This document shows, piece by piece, positions 1 to 9,678 of a DNA stretch of 64,000 nt; position 1 is the stretch's first letter, and the number at the start of each line of letters is the position of its first letter. Under the pieces are notes generated by a model, which made no database searches, was not told the DNA's origin, and worked only from the letters and a program-made list of their open reading frames with translations. The position numbers and the translations under genes are program-made. Source of the DNA: Tritrichomonas foetus (taxonomy: Eukaryota > Parabasalia > Tritrichomonadida > Tritrichomonadidae); the NCBI GenBank assembly GCA_001839685.1, contig MLAK01000982.1:52753-116752 (forward strand). Reading direction: 5' to 3'.

Positions 1-310
1 GAAGATATTAAAGAAAGAAGAAAGTAAAGAAAGAAGATATTAAAGAAAGAAGAAAGTAAAGAAAGAAGATATTAAAGAAAGAAGAAAGTAAAGAAAGAAG
101 ATATTAAAGAAAGAAGAAAGTAAAGAAAGAAGATATTAAAGAAAGAAGAAAGTAAAGAAAGAAGATATTAAAGAAAGAAGAAAGTAAAGAGTGAAGATAT
201 TAAAGAAAGAAGATATTAAAGAAAGAAGAAAGTAAAGAAAGAAGAAAGTAAAGAAAGAAAAAATTAAAGAAAGAAGAGAGTAAAGAACGAAGAAAGTAAA
301 GTGTGAAATC
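1..310. repeat. 32-bp purine-only minisatellite, degenerating to the right
   Basis: Tandem units of 32 bp made almost only of G and A, each starting GAAGATATTAAAG and ending AAAGTAAAGAAA. About six near-perfect copies fill positions 1-192. The copies then become shorter and mutated up to about position 310. The period is not a multiple of three and the units contain stops, so this is not a protein repeat. It lies just 3' of the Ras gene on the minus strand, where transcripts would read it as a pyrimidine tract. The array runs off the left edge of the window. Confidence 0.9.
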
Positions 311-339
311 ATTTAGAAAAATGCATAAAATTAAATTCT

Positions 340-948
340 TTAGGCAATATTGCAACAGCCTCCACCACCTTCACTCTTATTATTTGAATCATCAGATGAT
401 TTCTTGGGCTTGTCTCCTCCACCTTGGGTTTCTTTTTGAACTGCTGGATTCTGCTTGCGCATCATTCTGGTGACCTCCACAAACGCTTCATGGACGTTAT
501 AATTGTTTTTAGCAGATGTTTCGAAATATGTCAGTCCTTTTTCTCTGCAGTATTGACGAGCCTCATCTTCTTTTACTTCCCTATCCTCTATGTCGCATTT
601 GTTTCCACAAACAACAATAGGAATATCATCTTTGCCGCTTGTCACTTTGATGTCACTCTGGAACTTGTCAACCTGGTCCCACGAAGTTGGATCGTTGACT
701 GCGAACACGACAATAAACCCTTGGCCACTTCTCATATATGTTGCACGGATTGCTGCGAAGTCGTCCTGGCCAGCAGTATCGAGAATATCAAGACTCACAT
801 CTTTGTCGTCGACATTAATCATCTTTTTGTATGAGTCTTCGATCGTAGGATCATAAGAAGCGACAAAACGACACTGAACGAGTTGAATAGTCAAAGCTGA
901 CTTACCGACACCACCAGATCCGAGAACAATCACCTTGTACGTTTCCAT
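340..948 (-). CDS. Ras-family small GTPase, prenylated
   Basis: A 202-residue Ras-like GTPase whose numbering coincides with human Ras. The P-loop GSGGVGKS is at 10-17, with Gly12 and Gly13 kept. The switch I effector stretch YDPTIEDSY is at 32-40 with Thr35. Switch II DTAGQ is at 57-61 with Gln61, NKCD is at 116-119 and ETSAK at 143-147. The C terminus is a Gly/Ser-rich hypervariable tail ending CCNIA, so the CAAX box is CNIA. The final Ala predicts farnesylation and the adjacent Cys could be palmitoylated. It should act as a GTP switch on membranes. Switch II reads QDDF where Ras has QEEY, which may mark a trichomonad subfamily. ATG is chosen because a TCATTTA initiator lies 8 nt upstream. 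The stop is followed by A, giving TAAA. Rap-type is an alternative to Ras sensu stricto. Confidence 0.95.
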   Translation of the reverse strand: METYKVIVLGSGGVGKSALTIQLVQCRFVASYDPTIEDSYKKMINVDDKDVSLDILDTAGQDDFAAIRATYMRSGQGFIVVFAVNDPTSWDQVDKFQSDIKVTSGKDDIPIVVCGNKCDIEDREVKEDEARQYCREKGLTYFETSAKNNYNVHEAFVEVTRMMRKQNPAVQKETQGGGDKPKKSSDDSNNKSEGGGGCCNIA

Positions 949-950
949 AA

Positions 951-957
951 TTAAATG
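951..957 (-). promoter_or_regulatory. Inr-like element of the Ras gene
   Basis: TCATTTA on the minus strand, 8-10 nt before the ATG. It matches the TCAY(T/A) initiator known from Trichomonas vaginalis at the expected distance. Confidence 0.6.
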
Positions 958-996
958 AAATCTATTTTTAAAAAATTATTGAAAATTTGATGTAAT

Positions 997-1173
997 ATGA
1001 TAGAAATTACAGAATATGAAAAGAGGTTCAAAGAAAAAGTAGCAGAAATTCAATACTTTTCTGAGAAAAGCTTTGAAAATAGTGAGATACAAAAAAAACT
1101 TGGATATCATTCAAAAAGCAACATTGTTTGCTTCAAAAAGTTACATGATGAAATTTGTTATCTTACTTTTTAG
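997..1173 (+). CDS. possible 58-residue small protein or gene remnant
   Basis: An ATG ORF of 58 codons ending TAG. The product is charged: an N-terminal helix rich in Glu and Lys, then a segment with two cysteines ending ICYLTF. I do not recognise a family. It sits immediately upstream of the Ras gene in divergent orientation, with no clear Inr. It could be the surviving 5' end of a decayed gene or chance. Confidence 0.2.
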   Translation: MIEITEYEKRFKEKVAEIQYFSEKSFENSEIQKKLGYHSKSNIVCFKKLHDEICYLTF

Positions 1174-2222
1174 GTGAAATATTTGAATTGAATAGGTGAA
1201 TGACTTTTTTATAGAGGTGAAAATAAAGGTGAATAAAAATAAGATCGAAGTTGGTCAAGAATGAATCTCAAAAAGTTGAATAAAGTTTTGTTTTAGGATG
1301 AGTTTCAATATTGACAACGATAAATTATTTAAATTTTCTTTTCCTCAGAAAAATTATCATTTTTTCCATTCGTATTTTCTCACGATACACTTATTTTAAA
1401 ATCATTAATTTCTGTCAACTATATTAAAAAGGTATATGTTCCATATTACTATGATAAATTTTGTAAGAAAAAAATTTAGCGCCAGAAAATCATCACAAAT
1501 CTATCAATTATCTTAATACAATGATTTCTGTAGGCCTCAGAATTTGATTTAAATTGATAGAGTTCAGTTCACTTTGTTAACTAATTGTGATGATCTCACA
1601 TTTTAATTAATTTTGGAACCATATATGAGTGATCAATTTTCATTTGGGAGGATGAGAACTTCTATTATTCCCAGTTTAATGCTATTTTAACAATTTATAA
1701 ATTAGATTTTGGAATGAGATTGAATCAACGATTTACATAATCTGTACACAGTCATGTAAATTTTATATTTAAATTTTGTCATTCATCTTATGCATGAAGA
1801 AAATAACTTTACTTGATCACATTAATTGTGTCAATATTGATTCTGATATCATTTTCGTCCTATATGAATAATTTCACCTTATTTATGTGCATTAGAGTTG
1901 AAGTATAATAATTTCCCAAAATTAAAATCAGTATCATTCGAATTGGGAATCATAAATAATAGAATATTTTTCATGTTGAAAACATTTGTTATTAATGTAG
2001 TTCCTAGTCGTCAGATCTGATTTGTTCGTAGTTTGTTTGAAACGAAGTGTTTTATTGGGTGAAAACTTTGTTGCATGCTTTCTTTTCAGAATTTTGATCA
2101 ATTGAGCCTTTTTATTGAATTTTTGAAATAAACCTTAATTTTTCAATAGAGAAATTTGTTTATATCAGAAAATGTTTTATCGTTCATTGAAACACTAAAT
2201 AAACGTACGCATCTATAACCAA

Positions 2223-5105
2223 ATGAAGCGAACACCAGGTTCTGCTTCAAAAAATCGATATCCAACAACAGCCGATTTGACAGTTCAAAACCAACAAATG
2301 TTTGAGAAAGCAGGATGCGACATAGAGCCAATCGAATTAAATGATATTCATGCCGAAATAAAATTTCTCAGTAAAAATATTGATTCACATGCAGAATGGG
2401 ATCAACAAGTTGAAGCGATGCAACATTTAATGGGACTAATCAACGGTGGAGCTCTCAACAACGAACGCTTCCAGAGAGAATTACCTTGTATTTACTCAGG
2501 CTGTGCAGCAGCAGTTACAAATCTGCGAAGCGCACTTGTCAAACAATCATGTTTATTAATATCACAATTAGCACGAGAATTGGGAAATCATTTTGATCAC
2601 ATGGGTGATTTTGTAACGCCACTTTCAACACAATTATCTCATGGAACACAAATCATTTCTGAAAGTTGTAAGTTTACAATTCTCTGTATCGCATCAAATT
2701 GCCCTTCTCGTAAAGTTTTAACATCAATAATTGATTTGTCTGCTAAAAAAGGAGCCTCATCAAAATCGGTTGCTGCTGAAGCGTTTTCAAAAATTGCATC
2801 AACATGGAACTTGGATGCATTTAATATGATTTGGCCAAAAGCTGAGTCAGCCATTGTAAAACTCTGTTCTGATGCATCACCTGATGCACGATCATTTGCA
2901 CGTGATACAGTTCACATTTTAACGGAAAAACATCCAGAAAAAGCTGCAAGATTAATATCAAAATTGGATATGAGAACTAAGAAAGCTTTTGAGGATTTTG
3001 AATATAATCTTCCTCATGAAGAAGTCCAAACAATTCAAAAACCAACTCGAGCAGCTTCTGTGAAAAGGGAATCGCGTCTTAGACCACCAACAGAAAGAAG
3101 AAAACCAAGTGCCGCACCACAAAATCCTCATCGAGCCATTAAAAACAATAACTACCGGAATGACAATATCAGGTCTAATAATAGAGATACATATAAACCT
3201 AGTTTTGATGACGATTTGGATCCAAATGATGAAGTTCAGCTAAATTTTCCAGATGAAAATAAAGGGAAACAATCATGTGTGCCAACACGAAGTAATTTTC
3301 AACATAAAATAAAAATTAATCAAATGAATGATGAAGAGATTATTGATGATACTAATATCAGAACAAACAAAATTTCCAAAGCTTCTCGGCCTACAACCGC
3401 CAATGACCATGCAACAAAGAAACCAACTTCCACTGAATTTACCAATGTCCGCCAAACAAAAACTACTTCGGCACGCGCTGAAAGGCCAAATAATACAATC
3501 AATAGACCATCTCGTGCACCTTCTGCATCAAGAGCAGAAAAAGCACCGACATCTAAATTCGACAATATTAAGAAAGTTTCTCCATCTTCACGATATTCAA
3601 GGGCTCCTTCATCATCAAGGGCTGAAAGTGTTATACGAAATAGACGTAAACAAGATGATTTTCAAGAGTATGGAGAAGCTATTATACCAGATGAACCGCC
3701 AAAACAACACTATTCAGCACGTAGACAGTCTTTAGCTCCTTCAAAATCAGCAAGATCTTCAAAACCAGTATCAAAAAATACCAGTCCTACTAATAAAGGC
3801 AATTATACTTCTCACACTCCATCAAAGCCGAAAATTCCCAAATATCAACTTCAAAATGGACAAGAAAGGAGTTTTCTTGCTGGTATCCGTAAAATCATTG
3901 ACGAGGGTGAAACAGAAGAGCTTTCCCAAAACCTTACTGATGTTTCTTTAGGCATATTGAAATGCTGTGTTCATACATCTCCTCAAATTCAAGGTGCTGC
4001 ATTCGCTTTACTTAATGATTTTCTTCCACCATATTATGAACATTTCCAACCATCATTATCAAAACTACTTGCTTTACTTGTTCATGCAATAGAATCTAAT
4101 GTTCCTCGAGCATCATCTACTGCGCAATTAATGTTAAATTCATTACCCAAATATTATGATTGCAATGAATTGATAAACATTTGTGTGAAACAACCACCAA
4201 ACTTTCCAATTCTAAATCTCCTAAGTTCACTTGTTTCAATGAGTGAAGCATACTTATCAAGCGATCATTTATGCCTCCAAATTCTGCAAGTAGCTTTTAA
4301 TTTCCATAAAAATATTGATATGAAAATTAGACATACAACTGCTCATATTATCATGAGAATTGAACAAGCAAACCATTCCGCTATTAAACAATTTATAGAC
4401 CAGTTGTCAGATAAAAATCGAGAATCTTTTGAAGAATTTATTACACCTTATATTCCTGATTTAACATTCAATCAATCTGCTTTTGATATTCCCCAATTTG
4501 ATCCGAAAGCAGCGATTTCTTTCCGTCATAAAATTAGCCAAATTATGGAAGAAGCCAACGATAAAGAATGGATTGATATACGATCTCAAGTTTATTCAGA
4601 ATTAAATGAAGCAATGCAAAGCAGAGGTCAAGAAAAAGGAACATTAAATCTTATCAAAAATGTGCTCCAAGATAGAGGAGTATCAGAATTTCATCGACTT
4701 TTACCTGGTTTATTATATCTCTCAAAGGGAAGCTTCAGTCCAATTGTCAATAATATATTCGTTATCATTATGAAAGATGTTGATGTTAATGAATTTTTAT
4801 CTTCGATTGTTCAAGTTACCACAAATCATCCAATTATTTCTTTTCCTGCAATAGAATTGATCACTCGGGTTTTTGCAACAGTTACACCAAAGGAATTAAT
4901 TCCTACTTTTCACATCGTATTTCCATTGCTTCAAAAGGAGTTCTCTAACGAAAGTCCAGAAATAAGGAAAAGTGTAGTTATGTGTTTTGTTGAAATGAAA
5001 ATGGTTGATAATGAAGCAGCTGAACAATTCATAAATATGCTTGCTAAGTCACAAAAAAAGCTCATATCTGTTTTTTATACACGCAGATGTTCTCAATCAT
5101 CTTAG
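2223..5105 (+). CDS. CLASP-family TOG-domain microtubule-associated protein
   Basis: 960 residues. Residues about 25-240 form a helical HEAT/TOG array with the features of a CLASP N-terminal domain, including ARDTVHIL followed by HPEKAARLISKLD. Next comes a long basic, Ser/Pro/Arg-rich disordered linker (about 240-540), typical of the microtubule-lattice and EB-binding region of CLASPs. A second helical repeat region (about 545-950) follows. CLASPs stabilise growing microtubule plus ends and promote rescue, so in a flagellate roles in spindle and cytoskeletal arrays are likely. The linker has SRAP/SRAE-like repeats rather than a clean SxIP motif. Length is shorter than animal CLASPs, with fewer TOG domains. 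ATG follows a short AT-rich leader. Subfamily assignment (CLASP versus another TOG protein) is an inference from domain texture. Confidence 0.75.
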   Translation: MKRTPGSASKNRYPTTADLTVQNQQMFEKAGCDIEPIELNDIHAEIKFLSKNIDSHAEWDQQVEAMQHLMGLINGGALNNERFQRELPCIYSGCAAAVTNLRSALVKQSCLLISQLARELGNHFDHMGDFVTPLSTQLSHGTQIISESCKFTILCIASNCPSRKVLTSIIDLSAKKGASSKSVAAEAFSKIASTWNLDAFNMIWPKAESAIVKLCSDASPDARSFARDTVHILTEKHPEKAARLISKLDMRTKKAFEDFEYNLPHEEVQTIQKPTRAASVKRESRLRPPTERRKPSAAPQNPHRAIKNNNYRNDNIRSNNRDTYKPSFDDDLDPNDEVQLNFPDENKGKQSCVPTRSNFQHKIKINQMNDEEIIDDTNIRTNKISKASRPTTANDHATKKPTSTEFTNVRQTKTTSARAERPNNTINRPSRAPSASRAEKAPTSKFDNIKKVSPSSRYSRAPSSSRAESVIRNRRKQDDFQEYGEAIIPDEPPKQHYSARRQSLAPSKSARSSKPVSKNTSPTNKGNYTSHTPSKPKIPKYQLQNGQERSFLAGIRKIIDEGETEELSQNLTDVSLGILKCCVHTSPQIQGAAFALLNDFLPPYYEHFQPSLSKLLALLVHAIESNVPRASSTAQLMLNSLPKYYDCNELINICVKQPPNFPILNLLSSLVSMSEAYLSSDHLCLQILQVAFNFHKNIDMKIRHTTAHIIMRIEQANHSAIKQFIDQLSDKNRESFEEFITPYIPDLTFNQSAFDIPQFDPKAAISFRHKISQIMEEANDKEWIDIRSQVYSELNEAMQSRGQEKGTLNLIKNVLQDRGVSEFHRLLPGLLYLSKGSFSPIVNNIFVIIMKDVDVNEFLSSIVQVTTNHPIISFPAIELITRVFATVTPKELIPTFHIVFPLLQKEFSNESPEIRKSVVMCFVEMKMVDNEAAEQFINMLAKSQKKLISVFYTRRCSQSS

Positions 5106-5363
5106 TTTTTATTATATTAATGTTTTGTAAATAGAGTATATTTATTTAATATTTTTTATTTTTGTAGTGTCTTTTTATGAAATCAACTTAATTTAATTAG
5201 CCTAATAAATATTCGAAATTACTCTCTTTGTGGTAGGAAACGTATTTTTACGGAAGGAAAAATCAAAATTTATTTAATTCAATATGTAAATGGTCATAAT
5301 ACTTGAAAAACAATTTGACCTTTTTTAAGCAGTTTTTCCGGTTTTGGTCGACCTTTTCTCAAT

Positions 5364-5630
5364 ATGCAAAACGAAGCTGGAGAACTCGTTGACGTTTTAG
5401 TTCCACGTAAATGTGACGCCACAAACAGGCTCATTGCCCCACACGATCACGCCTCATGCCAATTCCGCATCGCTAAGGTCAACGAAGAAGGCCTCCCAAC
5501 AGGTGAATTCGAAACAGTCGCTTTCTGCGGATATGTTCGCACACTCGGTGAATCCGATAACGCTCTCAACCGTATCGCTACCGAACGAGGACTTCTCGAA
5601 AATGTCTATCGTGTGAACCAACATAAGTAA
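5364..5630 (+). CDS. RPS21: 40S ribosomal protein S21 (eS21)
   Basis: An 88-residue protein matching eukaryotic eS21 along its whole length. It starts MQNEAGELVDVLVPRKC and contains NRLIAPHDHAS, then FCGYVRTLGESDNALNRIA. eS21 is a small subunit protein on the solvent side near uS2, needed for 18S rRNA 3' end maturation. The length equals the usual 82-88 residues. Codon use is more GC-rich at third positions than in neighbouring genes, as expected for high expression. The leader has a CCTTTTCTCAAT stretch directly before the ATG that could hold the start site. The stop reads TAAATA, so the stop overlaps a TAAA signal. Confidence 0.96.
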   Translation: MQNEAGELVDVLVPRKCDATNRLIAPHDHASCQFRIAKVNEEGLPTGEFETVAFCGYVRTLGESDNALNRIATERGLLENVYRVNQHK

Positions 5631-5916
5631 ATATATTCCCAGTATTCATTTAAATGGTAACAATTGTGATATATCCTTCTATTCTTTTTTTTTCATTTTC
5701 GCTTTTTTTTCTCATCACATATTTCTATTTATGAAAAATTGATCATTTCATGATGAAAATATCTATCAACCACTTTTCTTCTGAAATAGTTCAAAAATTT
5801 GCATAAATATGTAAATATTTTTAAGATGATAAAAAATATGAAAAAGATATCATTTTAAATTCATGAAATTTACCAAACAATTTAGTAGCAACTATCTTAC
5901 ATTAAATCGGACTATA

Positions 5917-6432
5917 TCAATCTGAATTACTGAATTCATTCCACTCTGAATATAAATCATCATCGCTTGAATACATATTGAGAAGGGAAAACACTGTTTC
6001 ATTGTTTTTGTCAATTTCATTTATTTCAGGCATTTCTTCTATTGATTCGACTGGTGCTGGTAAGGTGTCATCGAGCGAAACTGGACCATCATCTGTTGAA
6101 TTTTGAACTGGTTGATTTTTTTCATTCTTTCTTGTGTTATCAATACTCTGTATTGGGGATTTTCGTTGAATATTCATTATTTCATCATTAACTTTATCAG
6201 AATGTTCTTTTGATTGAACTGAATTCACCAGGTTTTCATTTCCAGATAAGACATTCCTTTGCTTAATTATATTATCGATATCCTCTTTGATGGTCTTCAT
6301 AAAAAGTTTTAGTTTGTTTTGTTTCAACAAAATTATTTCTTCATTATTATTTAATCCCAATAATACCTTCTTATCGCCATAAGATAACATAATGCACCTC
6401 ATTCGATCTTGTCCCCTTCTTCTTCTTCCCAT
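5917..6432 (-). CDS. small acidic orphan protein
   Basis: 171 residues with a highly basic start (GRRRRGQDRMR), a short hydrophobic stretch resembling a beta-hairpin (residues about 13-35), a Lys-rich helix to about 60 and a long Asn/Ser/Glu-rich acidic tail ending DDDLYSEWNEFSNSD. I do not recognise the family. The basic head and acidic tail with an aromatic cluster would suit a nuclear regulator, but that is a guess. The start is supported by a TCACTTT initiator about 20 nt upstream. It lies convergent with RPS21. Confidence 0.6.
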   Translation of the reverse strand: MGRRRRGQDRMRCIMLSYGDKKVLLGLNNNEEIILLKQNKLKLFMKTIKEDIDNIIKQRNVLSGNENLVNSVQSKEHSDKVNDEIMNIQRKSPIQSIDNTRKNEKNQPVQNSTDDGPVSLDDTLPAPVESIEEMPEINEIDKNNETVFSLLNMYSSDDDLYSEWNEFSNSD

Positions 6433-6970
6433 TTAATGGAAACTTTGAAAAAAAGTGAAATCAAATTTTGTATGAAGAAATTTACTACTTATTGAAATGA
6501 CATATTCAATTTAGACGTGAATGTAATTAGATTAGCGAGGTATAATACTACATTATCTTTTGCATTTGGTTATTCTCAATTTGTATCAATTGACAAATTA
6601 TTCCTCTCAAAAAGATAGATTTCACAAATTGAGTAGTTATCAAAAAGGCATGGTTTTGATTGAAACCAGACTTTTTTATTTTGGCACACTTCATGTGATC
6701 CAACAACCCATAAAAACTCTCTCAGGTAATTTCACAAAGATTAAAAATGTATTTAGTTGCAAGAAAGTATTTGCACAACTTTGGCGATCAATTCGTGATC
6801 TGGATTTCGAATGCAGATAATCCGTGCAATTCACAAAACCAAATTTAAAAAAAATCGGCCCTTGTGGGTCAAATTTGTTTTAAATGAGAAAAAACAAGTA
6901 AAATGCAAAACTTGAGCTAGGTGTGGATTTTTAGAAATTAAGATCTGAGTTCATTTCCGCTAAAAGTTAA
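6433..6970. other. 0.5 kb intergenic region
   Basis: Apart from the leader of the gene ending at 6432, I see nothing convincing. An open frame at 6560-6820 on the plus strand begins with TTG, lacks an Inr and has no recognisable domain. Confidence 0.6.
6452..6458 (-). promoter_or_regulatory. Inr-like element of the acidic orphan
   Basis: TCACTTT on the minus strand about 20 nt before the ATG at 6432. It matches the trichomonad TCAYTW initiator. Confidence 0.5.
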
Positions 6971-7327
6971 TTAAGTTAACGGTGAGCCAGAAAGTGGTGA
7001 TTGACCGTCTGCATCGCCGCCAGCAAGCACTGATCCTCCTGCGTCTGCATTGGATTCATTTGCGAGGAAGGAATTGCTTTGACCATCGTCGGCCCCCTGG
7101 TCTGGCATATTTTGGAAGTTGGCAGTTGGCAAGTTACCTTGGTCAGCACCTTGCCCTTGTGCACCCTGCTGATTTTGATTCCTCATTGCCCAATCGGCAG
7201 AATCGAAAAATTTAACTTTATCGCGCCTGTTGCGTGCTTTATTGTTCGATCTTAAGCCACCGTATCGGCTTTGCTGTGGTGGTGGTGCATCGGCACCTGC
7301 GTCGCCACCTGGAGAGAGAATCGACAT
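6971..7327 (-). CDS. endosulfine/ARPP-19/Igo-like PP2A regulator
   Basis: 118 residues, close to the 110-120 of endosulfines. The diagnostic block is at about 28-48: a basic stretch NNKARNRRDKVK followed by FFDSADWAM. This corresponds to the K-YFDSGDY core of ENSA, ARPP-19 and yeast Igo1/2. In those proteins the serine is phosphorylated by Greatwall/Rim15 and the phosphoprotein inhibits PP2A-B55. Ser43 is the equivalent residue. Gly is replaced by Ala and Tyr by Trp, both mild changes. Regions outside the core are Gly/Asp/Gln/Ala-rich and disordered, as in the family. It should be a small cytosolic/nuclear cell-cycle or nutrient signalling protein. Identification rests on a short motif, but motif, length and basic flank all agree. 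GC content is higher than the surroundings. Confidence 0.75.
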   Translation of the reverse strand: MSILSPGGDAGADAPPPQQSRYGGLRSNNKARNRRDKVKFFDSADWAMRNQNQQGAQGQGADQGNLPTANFQNMPDQGADDGQSNSFLANESNADAGGSVLAGGDADGQSPLSGSPLT

Positions 7328-8246
7328 TTTTATTTTTCTGACAAATAGGCCAATTTATATAATCAAAATTCATCATTTGGATCAGCACTTTTTCAAGATT
7401 CCCGATTTCGACTTTTCCTTCAATTTGTTATGGGCAGGCCATTTTTCATTTGTAAAAGTTGACTAGCGATTTAATTTGGATTTGTGCTGTAATTTTTCTA
7501 TGTATAAATGGTCCTAAAGTTCTTTCCCTAATGCAATAAATTACTTATGAAACCCATTTCATGATTATTTGGATTTACAATCCAATACTTCGTTATAAAA
7601 ATATCTAACATGTTTAAATAACTCTTTTTACTATCAATACTGTTTGTTTACTGATGCCACTTGATTTAACTTTTTACTTAATCTGTTGATTTTCGGTAGA
7701 AACATAAAAAAATGAAACCTTTTGTATATGGCTAATACTTCGTAATATTAGTAAGATGTCTTCTTCAAAAATTGAAATGATTTTCATTCGATATTTCTGA
7801 AAGGGGAGTTTCAATCAATTTTTCAACCATATTGACGCATAATTTTCAATAAAAAAACATTCATTCAAATAATTCCACGAATTAGTCAAAAAGACAATCA
7901 TTCAATAGATATTGAGGAAAAAAAAAATTATTTACTTTAATTATGATACCAAATTGTGTGCAAATATGATTTTCAAGTAATTTACAAACATAAAAAGATA
8001 TGATCTTACAGCTTTTCCGAAAATGATACAATTTTATCCAAAATATTAAATAGAAAGGCAAAAATAATGATATTATTAATTCACACTAGATGATTTAAGT
8101 ATGAATAATTTTGAGGAAACCAATTTGTAGCAGAAAATTAATATCAAAAAATTAATTTTTTGACTTTCTCGAAAATACGAACACAATGAAATAAATAAAT
8201 GCATTTTTTTCCTTTTTAGAATTTAGAATACAATTTACTTATAAAT
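7328..8246. other. 0.9 kb intergenic region, no gene seen
   Basis: AT-rich spacer between the endosulfine-like gene and the 3' end of histone H3. No ORF, RNA gene or repeat stands out. Confidence 0.65.
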
Positions 8247-8663
8247 TTAATTACGTTCGCCGCGGATTCTTTGGGCGAGTTGGACATCACGTTCCATGAT
8301 GGTGACGCGGTTTGCGTGGATGGCGCAAAGGTTTGTGTCTTCGAAGAGGCCGACGAGGTAAGCTTCTGAGGCTTCCTGGAGGGCTGCGATGGCGGATGAC
8401 TGGAAACGAAGATCACCACGGAAACCTGAAGCGATTTCACGAACGAGTCTCTGGAAAGGAAGCTTACGGATGAGGAGATCTGTGCTCTTTTGGTATTTTC
8501 TGATTTCTCTTAAAGCGACTGTACCTGGTCTGAATCTGTGCTGCTTCTTGGCGCCTTGTGAGTCGACGACTGGTGTGGACTTACGGGCAGCCTTGGCACC
8601 GAGTGACTTACGTGGTGTCTTACCACCGGTTGATTTACGAGCTGTTTGCTTTGTACGAGCCAT
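8247..8663 (-). CDS. histone H3
   Basis: 138 residues starting [19 protein letters not shown], a full H3 with the histone fold. Lysines equivalent to K4, K9, K14, K18, K23, K27 and the K36/K37 pair are present. Differences from canonical H3: a two-residue longer stretch between K27 and K36 ([14 protein letters not shown]), Thr at position 15, Ser at 19, and EIASGFRGD in place of EIAQDFKTD. The Dot1 target K79 is therefore Arg. The end is RIRGERN. Strongly expressed codon bias and GC content stand out from the surroundings. It is divergent with H4 across a 433-bp shared promoter. A TCATTTT initiator lies 17 nt upstream of the ATG, and TAAA overlaps the stop. Confidence 0.97.
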   Translation of the reverse strand: MARTKQTARKSTGGKTPRKSLGAKAARKSTPVVDSQGAKKQHRFRPGTVALREIRKYQKSTDLLIRKLPFQRLVREIASGFRGDLRFQSSAIAALQEASEAYLVGLFEDTNLCAIHANRVTIMERDVQLAQRIRGERN

Positions 8664-8675
8664 TTGGTTTTGTTA

Positions 8676-8682
8676 AAAATGA
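8676..8682 (-). promoter_or_regulatory. Inr-like element of histone H3
   Basis: TCATTTT on the minus strand, 17 nt before the H3 ATG. Confidence 0.6.
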
Positions 8683-9072
8683 AGTTAATATTTGTTCACG
8701 CAACTTCACACATGTTTTTCATGCCATTTTATTCCATAATATTTTAAGTGAGATATTATTTTTTCCATCTAGGGAAAATAGTTGGTTTAATTTGGCATAT
8801 GAAAAATCATATTATAATTGGCGCCTTTTACGATTTTGAATTATATCAGCGGGCAATATCTAAAATGCCATTTTAGCCCATCAATATAGATTTTGTGAAT
8901 TTAATAATATTCAATTAAAAAACGAAGGGGTGAAATGACATTTGATATTGCCTTTTTACCCCTTCTATTTTTAAGTGGATAATGATTTTCTAGACATATA
9001 TATTATTCGGGGTGTAAACTGTCATTCGTCAATTCAGATCAGAAATTTGTCTAAATGGCGCCATTTTATTGA

Positions 9073-9402
<330 letters not shown>

Positions 9403-9678
9403 GATAGTAAAATGTAAATTTTTCATTAATTATATCCATATTTATTTTTTAATACTTAAAAAGAGAACATTTTATCTAGTTTTTAATGGTACTCTGAATT
9501 TATATGTATATCTGATGGAGCTCTTTTCAACCATTGAGTTCTTTTATTCTCTCAATGAACATCAATATTAGTTTCTTGTTTTGTCTTTCTTGTTCATTTT
9601 ATCAATTTTTTTTAATGATGATTTGATCAATCAATGAAAATGAAAAACAAACAAAAATTTCGTGCTTAAATGGTTTAT

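Larger units (their letters stand above)
949..2222. other. 1.27 kb intergenic region
   Basis: AT-rich spacer between two divergent genes. I see no tRNA, rRNA or convincing gene. The only open stretch of note is a 58-codon ATG ORF at 997-1173 on the plus strand, listed separately. The rest is broken in all frames. Confidence 0.7.

Noticed and set aside
6560..6820. 86-codon plus-strand frame
   Set aside because: Starts with TTG, has no domain, no Inr and poor protein-like composition.
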